Source: an uncultured Collinsella sp.
GTDB lineage: Bacteria; Actinomycetota; Coriobacteriia; Coriobacteriales; Coriobacteriaceae
Length of the DNA stretch: 25,648 nt
Assembly (NCBI GenBank): GCA_900542275.1
Contig: UQMW01000034.1
Location: 1-25,648 of the forward strand
Direction of reading: 5' to 3'
The notes under the pieces were generated by a model. The model was not told the origin of the DNA. It was given only the letters and a program-made list of their open reading frames with translations, and searched no databases. Both the position numbers and the translations under genes were made by a program. Shown here piece by piece: positions 13,011 to 22,954 of the stretch (positions within the stretch are counted from its first letter, which is position 1; each line of letters begins with the position of its first letter).

Positions 13011-16000
13011 TTAGTCATCATCACTAGCACCCAGCTGCTGCAGCAGCATGAGCGCCGCGGCCACGGGGCCGGTGCCGTCGTTGGCATCGAGGCCGCGACC
13101 CAGGCCGCTGCCCGCACCGGCGCCCGCCTTGTAGGGTACCGACAGCTTGCGGCTCTTAGGGAAGTTCACCGCGCCATAGCGGGTCTTAAGCTCAAAGGCC
13201 ACCTTCTTGGGCACGTCTACGCCCAAAAACGTGATGCGGCCGCCGCTGAGCGTAACGCTCTCGAGCCCCAGGCGCTCGCCGCGAATACGGATGCGCGCGC
13301 GGTTGAACAGGTTGAGTCCCGCCAACGGCAGCTCGCCGTGCGCGGCCTCAGTCTCTTCCTGCACCTCGTCGATGCTCTCCAGGTCCTCGGCCGCTGCGAG
13401 CTTACGGTACACGAGCACGCGCTGGTCCACTGCCGGCAGGTACTCCTCGGACAAGAAGTAGTCGGCCGGCAGGTTAATACCCACGCTCGCCGCCTCCACG
13501 CCGGCGTCGTCATCGCCGCGCGCCTCGGCCACTGCCTGGCCCAACATCTGCGTAAACAGGTCAAAGCCCACGCTCGACAGGTTGCCGTGCTGCTCGGCGC
13601 CCATGAGCGAGCCGGCGCCGCGGATCTCCAGGTCGCGCATGGCGATGCGCATGCCGCTGCCCAGGTCCTGGAACTCGGACAGTGCAGTCAGGCGCGCCGT
13701 TGCCTCCTCGGTGAGCGGCAGCTCGCCCGGGAACATAAAGTATGCGTAGGCCTGCGTGGCAGAGCGACCCACACGGCCCTTGAGCTGGTAGAGCTGCGCC
13801 AGACCCAGGCGCTGTGAGTCCTCGATGATCAGCGTGTTGGCGGTCGCGTTGTCGATGCCGCTCTCCACGATGGTCGTGGCGATGAGCACGTCGATCTTTT
13901 TGGTCGCGAACTCGATCATCACGTCCTCGACCTCGCGCGGACTCATCTTGCCGTGCGCCACGCCCACGCGCGCCTCGGGCGCGGCCTCGTGCACGCGCGC
14001 CACGGCGTCGTCGATGGTCTTGACGCGGTTGGACACGTAGTACACCTGGCCGCCGCGACCCACCTCCAGGCGAATCGCCGCGCTCACCACATCGGGGTCG
14101 TACTCCCCCACGTGCACGATCACGGGACGACGCCCAGTCGGCGGCGTGGTGATCAGGCTCATGTCGCGCACACCGCTCGTGGCCATCTGCATAGTACGCG
14201 GGATGGGCGTAGCCGAAAGCGTGAGCACGTCAATCTGCTCGCGCAGGTTCTTGAGCTGTTCCTTGTGTTGCACGCCAAAGCGCTGCTCTTCGTCGATGAT
14301 CACCAGGCCCAGGTTCTTGGGGTTCACATCGGCCGAAAGCAGGCGGTGCGTGCCGATGAGCACATCGATCGTGCCCTCGGCAAACGCCTTGAGTGCGCGC
14401 TTTTGCTGCGCCGGCGTACGGAAGCGGCTGAGCACCTCGACCTCAAGGCCAAACGGGGCAAAGCGCTCAAAGAATGTCTCGTAGTGCTGCTGGGCCAAAA
14501 TGGTCGTGGGGCAGAGCACCATGACCTGACGGCCGGAGTCCACACACTTAAACGCCGCACGCAGGGCGACCTCGGTCTTGCCAAAGCCCACGTCGCCGCA
14601 GAGCAGGCGGTCCATGGGCTTGGGTGCCTCCATGTCGGCCTTAATGTCGGCAATGGCCTCCAGCTGGTCGCGCGTCTCATCGTAAGGGAAGCTCTGCTCC
14701 ATCTCGATCTGCTCGGGCGTGTCGGGCGGACAGGCGATACCGGTAATCGACGAGCGGCGCGTATACAGGTCGACCAGGTCAAACGCCAGCTTTTTGGCAT
14801 TCTTGCGCGCCTTGTTGGTGGCACGCGTCCAGTCGGCGGTGTTGAGCCTGGTCAGGCGCGGCTTGTCGCCGTCGGGACCGACATAGCGCGTGATGCGGTC
14901 GACCTGCTCGAGCGGCACGTAGAGCTTGTCACCATCGGCATATTCCAGCAAAAAGTAGTCGCGCTCCTTGCCGCCCACTTCCTGGCGCGCGATCTCGCTA
15001 AAGAGCGCGATGCCGTGGGTGGCGTGCACCACGTAATCGCCCGGCTTAAACGGGAAGGTGATCTGCGTAATGTCAACCTTGCGGCGGCTGCGCGCGCGGT
15101 TGGCATCCATGCGGGCGTTGAGGTCGGCGATCGAGAACACTGCCAAATTGGCGTCGGGCACCACCACGCCCTGCGGCAAGGCGGCATCGACAAAGGTCAC
15201 GCGTCCGCGCGAGATGGTGGGCACGGCGGCACCGGCGGCAGCCTGGGCGGCACCTGCCTCGAGCGAGCGGGCGTTGAGCGCGTCGGCCTTGCGCTCGCGA
15301 ATGGAAGCATGGGCCTCCTGGCGAACAGCACGGTCGGCAGAATCCGCCGCCGCCACGCGCACGCGCTCGCCAATGACGCCAGCGTTTTCGGGGGCGGCCG
15401 TCAGTGACTCCTCAAAGGTTATGCCCTCGTCGCCAAAGGTGAGCTCCATCGACTCGCGCGCACCGCGGTCGGGGATGGCAAACACGCAGGCATAGCGCTT
15501 GCCCACGACCTCCTGGATGCGCGTCATAAAACGGTTGTCCGAGCCTGCGATGGCCGGCTGCTCAATCTTGAGCTCGGCCGTCACCGCACCGCCGGCACGG
15601 ATGAGGCTCACGTAGTTCAAACGCTGCTGGGCACCAAAGTCGAGCTGCTGGGCGCGCACGTACAAGCCGTCTAGACGGTCAATCCCCGCCTCGCCGGCAC
15701 GCGCCTCGATATCCTCGTAGGCGCGCAGGCAATCGTCGAACAGCGAGCGCGGCTCGGACAGAACCACGAGCGCCTTGCCGCCCACGTGCGCCAACGGGCT
15801 CACGGTCTGGCCGTACATCACCGGCAAAAAGCGGTCGAGCTCGGGCGTGACGATGCGCGCATCCACCATCTCGAGCAGCGCCGCCAGCTTGCTGTCGTCC
15901 TGGCTGGCGCGATAGAGCGCCACATGCATGTTGTGGACGGCCTCGTCGGTAAGCGCCAGCTCGCGGCACGGGAAGATCTCGATACTGTCCTCGTTGCCGA

Positions 16001-16643
16001 TGGTCTGCCCCGTTGAGCTCACCATGCGGCGGATGCGGTCAATCTCGTCGCCAAAGAACTCAATGCGCACGGGCGCTTTCTCTTGTGCGGGGAACACCTC
16101 GACGGTGTCGCCGTGAATGCGGAACAGACCGGGCGCATCAGCGGCGCCGGCATTGGTGTAGCCCATGCCCACCAGGCGATGCGGCACCTCGTCAAAAGGA
16201 ATCTCCTCTCCCACCGCAAAGGTCGTGGACTCCCAGTAGTGGCTCTCGACCGGCGGCACGCAGCGCAGCAGCGCGCGGGCCGAGGCAACCATGATGCAGT
16301 TGTCCCCGCGCACGATGCGCCCCAGAGCCTCGCAGCGCTGCGCCACCACGGCATCGTCGGGCGCCTGCTCGCGCCACGGATAGTCCTTGCGCTCGGGAAA
16401 ACGGCACACGTGCGCCAGGCCCACGTAGGCGGCAAGGCTGCGCGCGGCACGATCGGCCGCATCCTCGCCACTCACGATGTAGACCGTGGGGCGCGGGCGG
16501 CGCGCAAACTGAGCGGCGGCCATAAGCGTTCGGCCCGACTGAGACACGGCCAGCGTCACGTCCTCGCCGGCATCGAGTCCGGCCTCGACAGTCTGCAGCG
16601 CCTCGGCAGTGTAGAGCTGCGCGGCTATACGGTGAATGAGCAT
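13011..16643 (-). CDS. mfd: Transcription-repair coupling factor Mfd
   Basis: A 1,210-residue DNA translocase that removes RNA polymerase stalled at lesions and recruits UvrA. The N-terminal third is the UvrB-like module (RTLMAAAQFARR near 25-40; LFRIHGDTVEVFPAQEKAPV). The RNA-polymerase-interacting CarD-like domain lies in the middle (FKPGDYVVHATHGIALF then EYADGDKLYVPLEQ). The helicase core has Walker A GDVGFGKTEVALRAAF (Lys689), DEEQRFG (about 784-790) and SATPIPRTMQ; the translocation end has VESGIDNATANTLI and LYQLKGRVGRS. A TRCF C-terminal domain follows, then a Gly-rich tail. Slightly longer than the ~1,150 residues of E. coli Mfd. The ATG at 16641-16643 is chosen because GGAGG lies five bases upstream; extension to 16670 lacks a site. 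It follows nth on the same strand. Confidence 0.97.
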   Translation of the reverse strand: MLIHRIAAQLYTAEALQTVEAGLDAGEDVTLAVSQSGRTLMAAAQFARRPRPTVYIVSGEDAADRAARSLAAYVGLAHVCRFPERKDYPWREQAPDDAVVAQRCEALGRIVRGDNCIMVASARALLRCVPPVESHYWESTTFAVGEEIPFDEVPHRLVGMGYTNAGAADAPGLFRIHGDTVEVFPAQEKAPVRIEFFGDEIDRIRRMVSSTGQTIGNEDSIEIFPCRELALTDEAVHNMHVALYRASQDDSKLAALLEMVDARIVTPELDRFLPVMYGQTVSPLAHVGGKALVVLSEPRSLFDDCLRAYEDIEARAGEAGIDRLDGLYVRAQQLDFGAQQRLNYVSLIRAGGAVTAELKIEQPAIAGSDNRFMTRIQEVVGKRYACVFAIPDRGARESMELTFGDEGITFEESLTAAPENAGVIGERVRVAAADSADRAVRQEAHASIRERKADALNARSLEAGAAQAAAGAAVPTISRGRVTFVDAALPQGVVVPDANLAVFSIADLNARMDANRARSRRKVDITQITFPFKPGDYVVHATHGIALFSEIARQEVGGKERDYFLLEYADGDKLYVPLEQVDRITRYVGPDGDKPRLTRLNTADWTRATNKARKNAKKLAFDLVDLYTRRSSITGIACPPDTPEQIEMEQSFPYDETRDQLEAIADIKADMEAPKPMDRLLCGDVGFGKTEVALRAAFKCVDSGRQVMVLCPTTILAQQHYETFFERFAPFGLEVEVLSRFRTPAQQKRALKAFAEGTIDVLIGTHRLLSADVNPKNLGLVIIDEEQRFGVQHKEQLKNLREQIDVLTLSATPIPRTMQMATSGVRDMSLITTPPTGRRPVIVHVGEYDPDVVSAAIRLEVGRGGQVYYVSNRVKTIDDAVARVHEAAPEARVGVAHGKMSPREVEDVMIEFATKKIDVLIATTIVESGIDNATANTLIIEDSQRLGLAQLYQLKGRVGRSATQAYAYFMFPGELPLTEEATARLTALSEFQDLGSGMRIAMRDLEIRGAGSLMGAEQHGNLSSVGFDLFTQMLGQAVAEARGDDDAGVEAASVGINLPADYFLSEEYLPAVDQRVLVYRKLAAAEDLESIDEVQEETEAAHGELPLAGLNLFNRARIRIRGERLGLESVTLSGGRITFLGVDVPKKVAFELKTRYGAVNFPKSRKLSVPYKAGAGAGSGLGRGLDANDGTGPVAAALMLLQQLGASDDD

Positions 16644-16673
16644 GCTGTTCCTCCGGCATCGCAACGCCAAAAG

Positions 16674-16696
16674 CCCGCCGGGGCAAGCTCGGCGGG
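16674..16696 (-). terminator. Likely terminator between nth and mfd
   Basis: A perfect 7-bp stem CCCGCCG/CGGCGGG (16674-16680 with 16690-16696) is followed on the minus strand by CTTTTGG. It lies 30 bases before the mfd start, so it could also act as a leader attenuator for mfd. Confidence 0.5.
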
Positions 16697-16800
16697 TCGT
16701 ACGTCAAATACATTGTCTGCCATGGTAGCGCATGGAGAGGACTCCGGCTCAAGGGCAAACCCAGCCCCGCAAAAAACGCCAGACGAAGATGCGTTCCGCC

Positions 16801-17466
16801 CTACCCCGCTACGCGCACGCTGGGGCACAAATCTGCCAGTGGGCACTCGTCGCACTTGGGTTTGCGGGCGTCGCAAATCTCGCGGCCAAAGGTGATCCAC
16901 TGGTGGTTGACCGACTCCCAATACTCGTGCGGCAAAATCTTGAGCAGATCCTGCTCGGTCTTGAGCGGCTCCTTGGCGTGCGTCTTGGGGCTCAGCATCA
17001 GGCGGTGCGCAATGCGGTTGACGTGTGTATCGACTGCAATGCCCTCCACGATGCCAAACCCCACGTTGAGCACGATGTTTGCCGTCTTGCGCCCCACGCC
17101 CGGCAGCTTCACGAGTTCCTTCATGTCGGCCGGCACCTCGCCGCCATAGTCGGCGACGATCATCTGCGCGGCCTCGACGGCATGCTTGGCTTTGCTCTTG
17201 TAGAAGCCGAGTGACTTGATAGTATCGGCCACATCGGCCACGCTCGCCTGTGCCATGGCCTCGGGCGTGGGCCACTGGGCAAACAGCCGCGGCGTCACCT
17301 TGTTGACCTGCGCATCGGTCGTTTGCGCCGAAAGCAACACCGCGATCAGCAGGCGGAAGGGATTCTCGTGGTCCAAAAAGCACTCGACCGGGCCATAGCG
17401 ACGGTTGAGGCGCTCACACACCTCGATGGCGCGCTCGCGCTTGGCGGCATTGGTCTCGCGTGGCAT
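16801..17466 (-). CDS. nth: Endonuclease III
   Basis: A 221-residue bifunctional base-excision repair enzyme that removes oxidised pyrimidines and cleaves the AP site by beta-elimination. The helix-hairpin-helix is LPGVGRKTANIV with catalytic Lys127; the catalytic Asp146 is in VDTHVNR. A [4Fe-4S] cluster is supplied by C198-x6-C205-x2-C208-x5-C214 near the C-terminus, complete and canonically spaced. The length is as in E. coli (211). The ATG at 17464-17466 is chosen because GAGGAG lies five bases upstream; a longer start eight codons earlier lacks a site. It lies 63 bases downstream of the ABC exporter gene, on the same strand, and upstream of mfd. Confidence 0.96.
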   Translation of the reverse strand: MPRETNAAKRERAIEVCERLNRRYGPVECFLDHENPFRLLIAVLLSAQTTDAQVNKVTPRLFAQWPTPEAMAQASVADVADTIKSLGFYKSKAKHAVEAAQMIVADYGGEVPADMKELVKLPGVGRKTANIVLNVGFGIVEGIAVDTHVNRIAHRLMLSPKTHAKEPLKTEQDLLKILPHEYWESVNHQWITFGREICDARKPKCDECPLADLCPSVRVAG

Positions 17467-17529
17467 AACGACTCCTCGGCTCAACGGCACAATAAACTTA
17501 TGGGCACAATTGTCCCACGTCCGAGACGT

Positions 17530-19332
<1,803 letters not shown>

Positions 19333-19411
19333 GGGCTTCCTTTCGCGTCTGATAGGGCGAAACGCCATTGTTGCACATTGAAGCGCACTTCAGGCAAGCA
19401 CGATGCGAAAA

Positions 19412-19449
19412 GCAGCGGGGCATCCGCGTTTGCGCCGGTGCCCCGCCGT
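19412..19449 (-). terminator. Intrinsic terminator after rmuC
   Basis: An outer stem GCGGGGCA/TGCCCCGC (19415-19422 with 19439-19446) continues into an inner CCGCG/CGCCGG pairing, and a short T-run follows on the minus strand (GCTTTTCG). It lies 10 bases past the rmuC stop codon. Confidence 0.75.
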
Positions 19450-19459
19450 CTTGTTGCAA

Positions 19460-20815
19460 TTAGTCCTCATCTTCTTGGTCTGTGGGAAGGCCCGCGGGCG
19501 TGAGCCCCAAGATCTCATCGGCTTGGTCGGCGTCTTCCAGCGCGTCGATGTCCTTGAGCTTGCGCTCCATGACGTTGGTGCGCGTGGTGATGATACCCTC
19601 GACCGTTTTGCCCGCGGTCTCGATCTGCTGCTGGGCGCGGCGCAGCGCCTTTTGATAGCGCGGCAGCTCGGCCTTGACGGCGGAGAGCACGCGCAGCACG
19701 TCGTCGGTACGTTTTTGCAACTTAAACGTCTGATAGCTCATCTGCAGACTGTTGAGGATGGCCGCCATGGTGCTGGGACCGGCAACGTTGACGTGATAGT
19801 CGCGGCCCAGGGTCTCGATAAGCCCGGGGCGGCTGACGACCTCGGCGTACAGTCCCTCAAACGGAACGAACATAATGCCAAAGTTGGTCGTTGCCGGCAC
19901 ACTCAGGTACTTTTCGCAGATGTCCTTGGCCTCGCGCTTGACCATAGTGTCGAGCGTCTTGCGCGCAGCCGCCACGGTCTCCGCATCGCCCGACTCCTGC
20001 GCGTCGAGCAAGTGCTCGTACGCGTCGCCCGGAAACTTGGAGTCAATCGGCAGCAGCACGGGATCGCCCTCGTCCACCGGCAGCTTGACGGCAAACTCAA
20101 CACGCTCCGAGGCTCCGGGCCTGGTGGCAACGTTTTCCAGATACTGGTCGGGTGTGAGGATGTCCGTCAGGATCGCACCCAGCTGCACCTCGCCCAAAAT
20201 ACCGCGCGCCTTCACATTGCCCAGCACACGCTTGAGGTCGCCTACGCCGGTGGCGATAGATTGCATGTCGCCCAGGCCCTTGTACACGGCCTCGAGCTGG
20301 TCGCTCACCTGCTTAAACGATGCAGACAGACGGTCGTTGAGCGTACGGGAGAGCTTCTCGTCCACCGTCGCGCGCATCTGGTCGAGCTGCACGTTGTTGT
20401 CCTTGCGGATGGCGCCCAGCTGGGCATCAACCGTCTCGCGAACCTTGTCCAGGCGGTGCTCGATGCCCTCGCGGTTGGCGCCAAGCTGTTGGGCCGTCTC
20501 ACGGCGCAGGTCATCCATCCGGTCACCAGCTTGCGAGAACTCGCGTGCGATGGCCAGGTAACGTTGCTGCTCCACGGCCGCATCGGTCGTCTGCTGCTGC
20601 GCGATGGCATTGGCCGTGCGGCGTGTTTCGGCCAGCGCGACGTTCAGGGCATCGAGCGCGTTGTTGGCCTGCTCGAGTGCTGCCAGCGTTTCCGCGCTAC
20701 TGTCGCCACGCTCCCGCAACTCGGCACGAAGGTCCTTAAGCTGCAGGGCGCAAACCGCAGCAACTCCCACCGCCACTAAGGCGATTACAACAAGCACAAC
20801 ATCAATAGCAGACAT
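19460..20815 (-). CDS. rmuC: DNA recombination protein RmuC homologue
   Basis: A 451-residue protein. An N-terminal hydrophobic helix (residues ~3-22, IDVVLVVIALVAVGVAAVCAL) anchors it to the membrane. Residues ~25-190 are rich in Glu, Arg, Ala and Gln and should form a long coiled coil. Residues ~190-430 are the RmuC domain, with VKARGILGEVQLGAILTDIL, VEFAVKLPVDEGDPVLLPID and SKFPGDAYEHLLDA, which resemble the nuclease-fold region of the family. E. coli rmuC limits recombination at short inverted repeats, which is notable in a window rich in such repeats, although that link is speculative. The ATG at 20813-20815 is chosen because GGCGGAG lies three bases upstream and the helix begins right after it. 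Confidence 0.93.
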   Translation of the reverse strand: MSAIDVVLVVIALVAVGVAAVCALQLKDLRAELRERGDSSAETLAALEQANNALDALNVALAETRRTANAIAQQQTTDAAVEQQRYLAIAREFSQAGDRMDDLRRETAQQLGANREGIEHRLDKVRETVDAQLGAIRKDNNVQLDQMRATVDEKLSRTLNDRLSASFKQVSDQLEAVYKGLGDMQSIATGVGDLKRVLGNVKARGILGEVQLGAILTDILTPDQYLENVATRPGASERVEFAVKLPVDEGDPVLLPIDSKFPGDAYEHLLDAQESGDAETVAAARKTLDTMVKREAKDICEKYLSVPATTNFGIMFVPFEGLYAEVVSRPGLIETLGRDYHVNVAGPSTMAAILNSLQMSYQTFKLQKRTDDVLRVLSAVKAELPRYQKALRRAQQQIETAGKTVEGIITTRTNVMERKLKDIDALEDADQADEILGLTPAGLPTDQEDED

Positions 20816-20939
20816 AAACTCCGCCCAACAAACCCAATCGAGCACCAATCAAAACCGCGATCAATCTTACCCCGCCATACACACGGATCACTCACTGCCT
20901 TGCAGACAAATTTCTCTTAGAGCCGTGGGCGCTAAAACG

Positions 20940-21350
20940 CTAGCTCTCCCAGCCGGTGCGGATGGTTGTTATGACGTCGCCTAGGCGCTGGCCCAGGGCC
21001 GCTAGATGCTGGAGCACCTCGTTGGGCGATGCGCCGTTGAGAATGCACGTGAGGGCATACGACGCCAGAAAGATGGCCGCAAGCCCCAGCGGGATGAGCA
21101 CGATCATCGCCAATGTGCGCAGGCGCTGGCCCAAACGGCGGCGGCGCGCGCGGCGTTTGTCGAACGCGAGCTCCTGCGCATATGAATCTTGCTGTACGGA
21201 ATAGGCCTCTGGTGCCGATTCGCCCGCAGGCGTGGCATTTTGCGCAGGCGGCTGAGCGGCTACCCCTTGCATTTGCATCTCCATGAGTCGTTGCTGCTGA
21301 CGCAGCATGCGCTCAGCTTGTTGCTGCGGAGTCTCAAGAAACAGATCCAT
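20940..21350 (-). CDS. Small single-pass membrane protein, function unknown
   Basis: A 136-residue protein I do not recognise. Residues 1-30 are rich in Gln, Met, Leu and Arg (ETPQQQAERMLRQQQRLMEM) and could form an amphipathic or coiled-coil helix. Residues 30-60 are low-complexity Pro/Ala/Gln. A strongly basic stretch (KRRARRRRLGQRLR, ~65-78) comes immediately before a transmembrane helix (~79-104). About 30 residues follow, with a short amphipathic segment and a C-terminal GWES. The positive-inside rule places the N-terminus in the cytoplasm. The ATG at 21348-21350 follows GGAGG by five bases. It lies 124 bases upstream of rmuC on the same strand; the pairing may be functional but nothing in the sequence proves it. 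Confidence 0.75.
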   Translation of the reverse strand: MDLFLETPQQQAERMLRQQQRLMEMQMQGVAAQPPAQNATPAGESAPEAYSVQQDSYAQELAFDKRRARRRRLGQRLRTLAMIVLIPLGLAAIFLASYALTCILNGASPNEVLQHLAALGQRLGDVITTIRTGWES

Positions 21351-21632
21351 GCTGGCCTCCAAAATCGGGGCATTCGACGCTTACGACCAGCATCCCGCAC
21401 CGCCATGACCGCGACAACGCAATCGCCGGCAATAGCCACAAAGTTTCTTTTGCTCAAAAGCTGTCGAAAAGCTCAACAACTCCCCTACCAGCACTTTCTC
21501 TGAGCTTTTTTCGCCAACAATCTTTTGGCCTTCCACCCTTACGCCAGCTGACCAAAATCTAACCAAAAGCTTGACGAAAATTGTGGAGACCGGGACCTCA
21601 AGTAAAACGTGACAGCCCCAAGCGAAGCAGCC

Positions 21633-21826
21633 TGGACAGTTAGTTCAGATATGTATAAATCAGACCCCCTAACGAAGCGTTCAGACGCTTAGTTAAGTGT
21701 TATTTGGTCCTCAAAACGGGCATTTAAAGCCCAAAATCAAGCGCTTCAGGTCGTCTAAAGGCGTCCGAAGGCGCCAAACCCAGCTATTAAGCAGCTCGAT
21801 TTATACGTATCTGAACTAACTGTCCA
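21633..21826. repeat. 194-bp MITE-like element with 29-bp inverted ends
   Basis: The left end 21633-21661 and right end 21798-21826 are inverted copies that match at 28 of 29 positions (TGGACAGTTAGTTCAGAT opens both). Between them is an internal hairpin (AACGAAGCG with CGCTTAGTT, about 21671-21694) and no reading frame of note. Base composition is more A/T-rich than the neighbouring genes. No clear target-site duplication was recognised by eye. A miniature transposable element is the first reading; a structured RNA is the alternative. Confidence 0.7.
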
Positions 21827-21838
21827 CCCACACAAAAA

Positions 21839-21861
21839 GTGCCGCCCCAAAGGGGCGGCAC
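21839..21861 (-). terminator. Intrinsic terminator downstream of the unknown membrane protein
   Basis: A perfect 10-bp stem GTGCCGCCCC/GGGGCGGCAC with AAA loop (21839-21848 with 21852-21861) is followed on the minus strand by CTTTTTG. It has the same stem as the terminator at 22768-22791. Confidence 0.85.
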
Positions 21862-21903
21862 ACAAACCATTCTATGAGCCAAAACTCGTTGGCAAGCCCG
21901 CGT

Positions 21904-21989
21904 CGTCAGGCCCGCGGCGTATGCCTTTGCCTCGCGCGACCCTGCGCAGCCGTGAGCGAGAGGGAAAGGGATACGCCGCGGGTCTGACG
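21904..21989. repeat. Covarying palindrome copy 1, loop CGACCCTGCG..AGCCGTGAGCGAG
   Basis: A 19-bp stem with one G-T pair (21904-21922 with 21971-21989) continues into an imperfect inner stem (GCCTTTGCCTCGC with GCGAGAGGGAAAGGG). The central 26 bases (21935-21960) match 22879-22904 at 25 of 26 positions, while the outer stems of the two copies differ completely in sequence but both pair. It lies between the unknown membrane protein (stop at 22044) and its terminator (21839-21861), in the 3' untranslated region on the minus strand. Confidence 0.75.
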
Positions 21990-22043
21990 CCCAGAGCGGT
22001 AAAGCCAGCAGTTGCCCCGCGCTCCGCAGCCGGTGAAAGCAGA

Positions 22044-22676
22044 TTACATGCCCGCGAGACCTCGAGCTGCGGTGGCACACATAAACGCTAGGACTAGGAT
22101 CACGAGTGAGCCCGCGATGTCGACCAGCACGCCCATTACGCGACGCTCAAACAGCCAGCTCTCAAAGTGCGGGGCGACGTTGCGCCAGACACGCCACAGC
22201 AAGATGCCCATACCGATGACGCCCGGGATATTGAGCAGTAGGATCTCGGAGCACAAAAGACCGATCAGGTTGCCGGCGACGAAACCAGCGTCGCCCTCGC
22301 AGTATTTGCGGTAGACCATATACAGCATGTACGCCACAAACGGCTGCAAGCACGCAGAAATAAACGTGACCACCATCGAGGGCTCCTGCGAAAAGACCTC
22401 GGTGAGCTTATCCACGCTCGTGGCGTCCTTCGAGGCCAAGAACAAACCGATAACCACCACGGGCACCACACCCAAGATGACCTCGACCATAGTGAACAGC
22501 TTGGCAGTCAAGTCCTCACTCGCCGAATTCAGATGAGGCGCCCAGTCGGGATGAGCGTGTGCACCAACCTTCTTGTCCTTCTCGGCACGATCGACCTTTT
22601 TACCCTCGGCAACCCGACGACCAGGATCCTTGCGAGTTCCCGCCGCAGCAACCCGAGCCCGAGACTTCTTACCCAT
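22044..22676 (-). CDS. Multi-pass membrane protein, function unknown
   Basis: A 210-residue protein I do not recognise. Residues 1-45 are highly basic and polar (KKSRARVAAAGTRKDPGRR, then KKVDRAEKDKK) and should be cytoplasmic. Four to five hydrophobic segments follow, about 62-82, 102-122, 132-165 (probably two) and 182-203. There is no catalytic motif and no signal for cleavage. The loop between segments 1 and 2 (SKDATSVDKLTEVFSQEPS) is acidic. The ATG at 22674-22676 is chosen, with a GAGG eight bases upstream; a start three codons earlier has no better site. It lies 278 bases downstream of the rubrerythrin gene, beyond that gene's terminator, so it is probably expressed separately. Its own 3' end carries the covarying palindrome and a terminator. 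Confidence 0.75.
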   Translation of the reverse strand: MGKKSRARVAAAGTRKDPGRRVAEGKKVDRAEKDKKVGAHAHPDWAPHLNSASEDLTAKLFTMVEVILGVVPVVVIGLFLASKDATSVDKLTEVFSQEPSMVVTFISACLQPFVAYMLYMVYRKYCEGDAGFVAGNLIGLLCSEILLLNIPGVIGMGILLWRVWRNVAPHFESWLFERRVMGVLVDIAGSLVILVLAFMCATAARGLAGM

Positions 22677-22767
22677 AACCAACACCTCACAAGAGGAAAC
22701 GAATAGCCAACGCTACCCAATGTACCCTCTAAGCAACGTCACCGCCCCAACCGGCCCCCACAAAAAC

Positions 22768-22791
22768 GTGCCGCCCCATAAGGGGCGGCAC
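22768..22791 (-). terminator. Intrinsic terminator downstream of rubrerythrin
   Basis: A perfect 10-bp stem GTGCCGCCCC/GGGGCGGCAC with ATAA loop (22768-22777 with 22782-22791) is followed on the minus strand by CGTTTTTG. Its stem is identical to the terminator at 21839-21861. Confidence 0.85.
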
Positions 22792-22852
22792 ACAAACTTC
22801 TTATCAGCTTTTCTGTAACGAGCACGCGACGACCCAACGCCGGAGCGCAGGG

Positions 22853-22930
22853 CGGGAGGCCGGATCGCCTTCCCTCAACGCGACCCTGCGAAGCCGTGAG
22901 CGAGGAGGGAAGGTAGTCCGGCCCTCCCGG
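22853..22930. repeat. Covarying palindrome copy 2, loop CGACCCTGCG..AGCCGTGAGCGAG
   Basis: The outer stem pairs GGGAGGCCGGA (22854-22864) with TCCGGCCCTCCC (22917-22928) with one bulged base; a 3x3 internal loop and a 9-bp inner stem (CCTTCCCTC with GAGGGAAGG) follow. The central 26 bases (22879-22904) match copy 1. It lies between the rubrerythrin stop codon (22955) and its terminator (22768-22791), the same order as in copy 1. Confidence 0.75.
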
Positions 22931-22954
22931 CCCAGCTCACGCCAGCGCCACGCG

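Larger units (their letters stand above)
21351..22043. other. 693-bp intergenic region with several structured elements
   Basis: No convincing gene is present. From 21,351 to about 21,630 I see only low-complexity sequence with scattered AAAAGCT repeats. Then come the 194-bp element with inverted ends (21633-21826), a strong minus-strand terminator (21839-21861) and a long palindrome (21904-21989). Confidence 0.6.

Noticed and set aside
13953..15407. Long plus-strand open frame of 484 codons opposite mfd
   Set aside because: It lies wholly within mfd, whose domains are intact; long antisense frames are expected in high-GC codon use, and the translation is a low-complexity Arg/His/Gly/Leu mix.
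17497..17513. Near-palindrome TGGGCACAATTGTCCCA upstream of nth
   Set aside because: A single short site with no repeat elsewhere in the window; chance or an unrelated operator cannot be separated.
21381..21566. Small minus-strand frame of 61 codons in the 21-kb intergenic region
   Set aside because: No ribosome-binding site, no recognisable domain, and composition typical of noncoding sequence.
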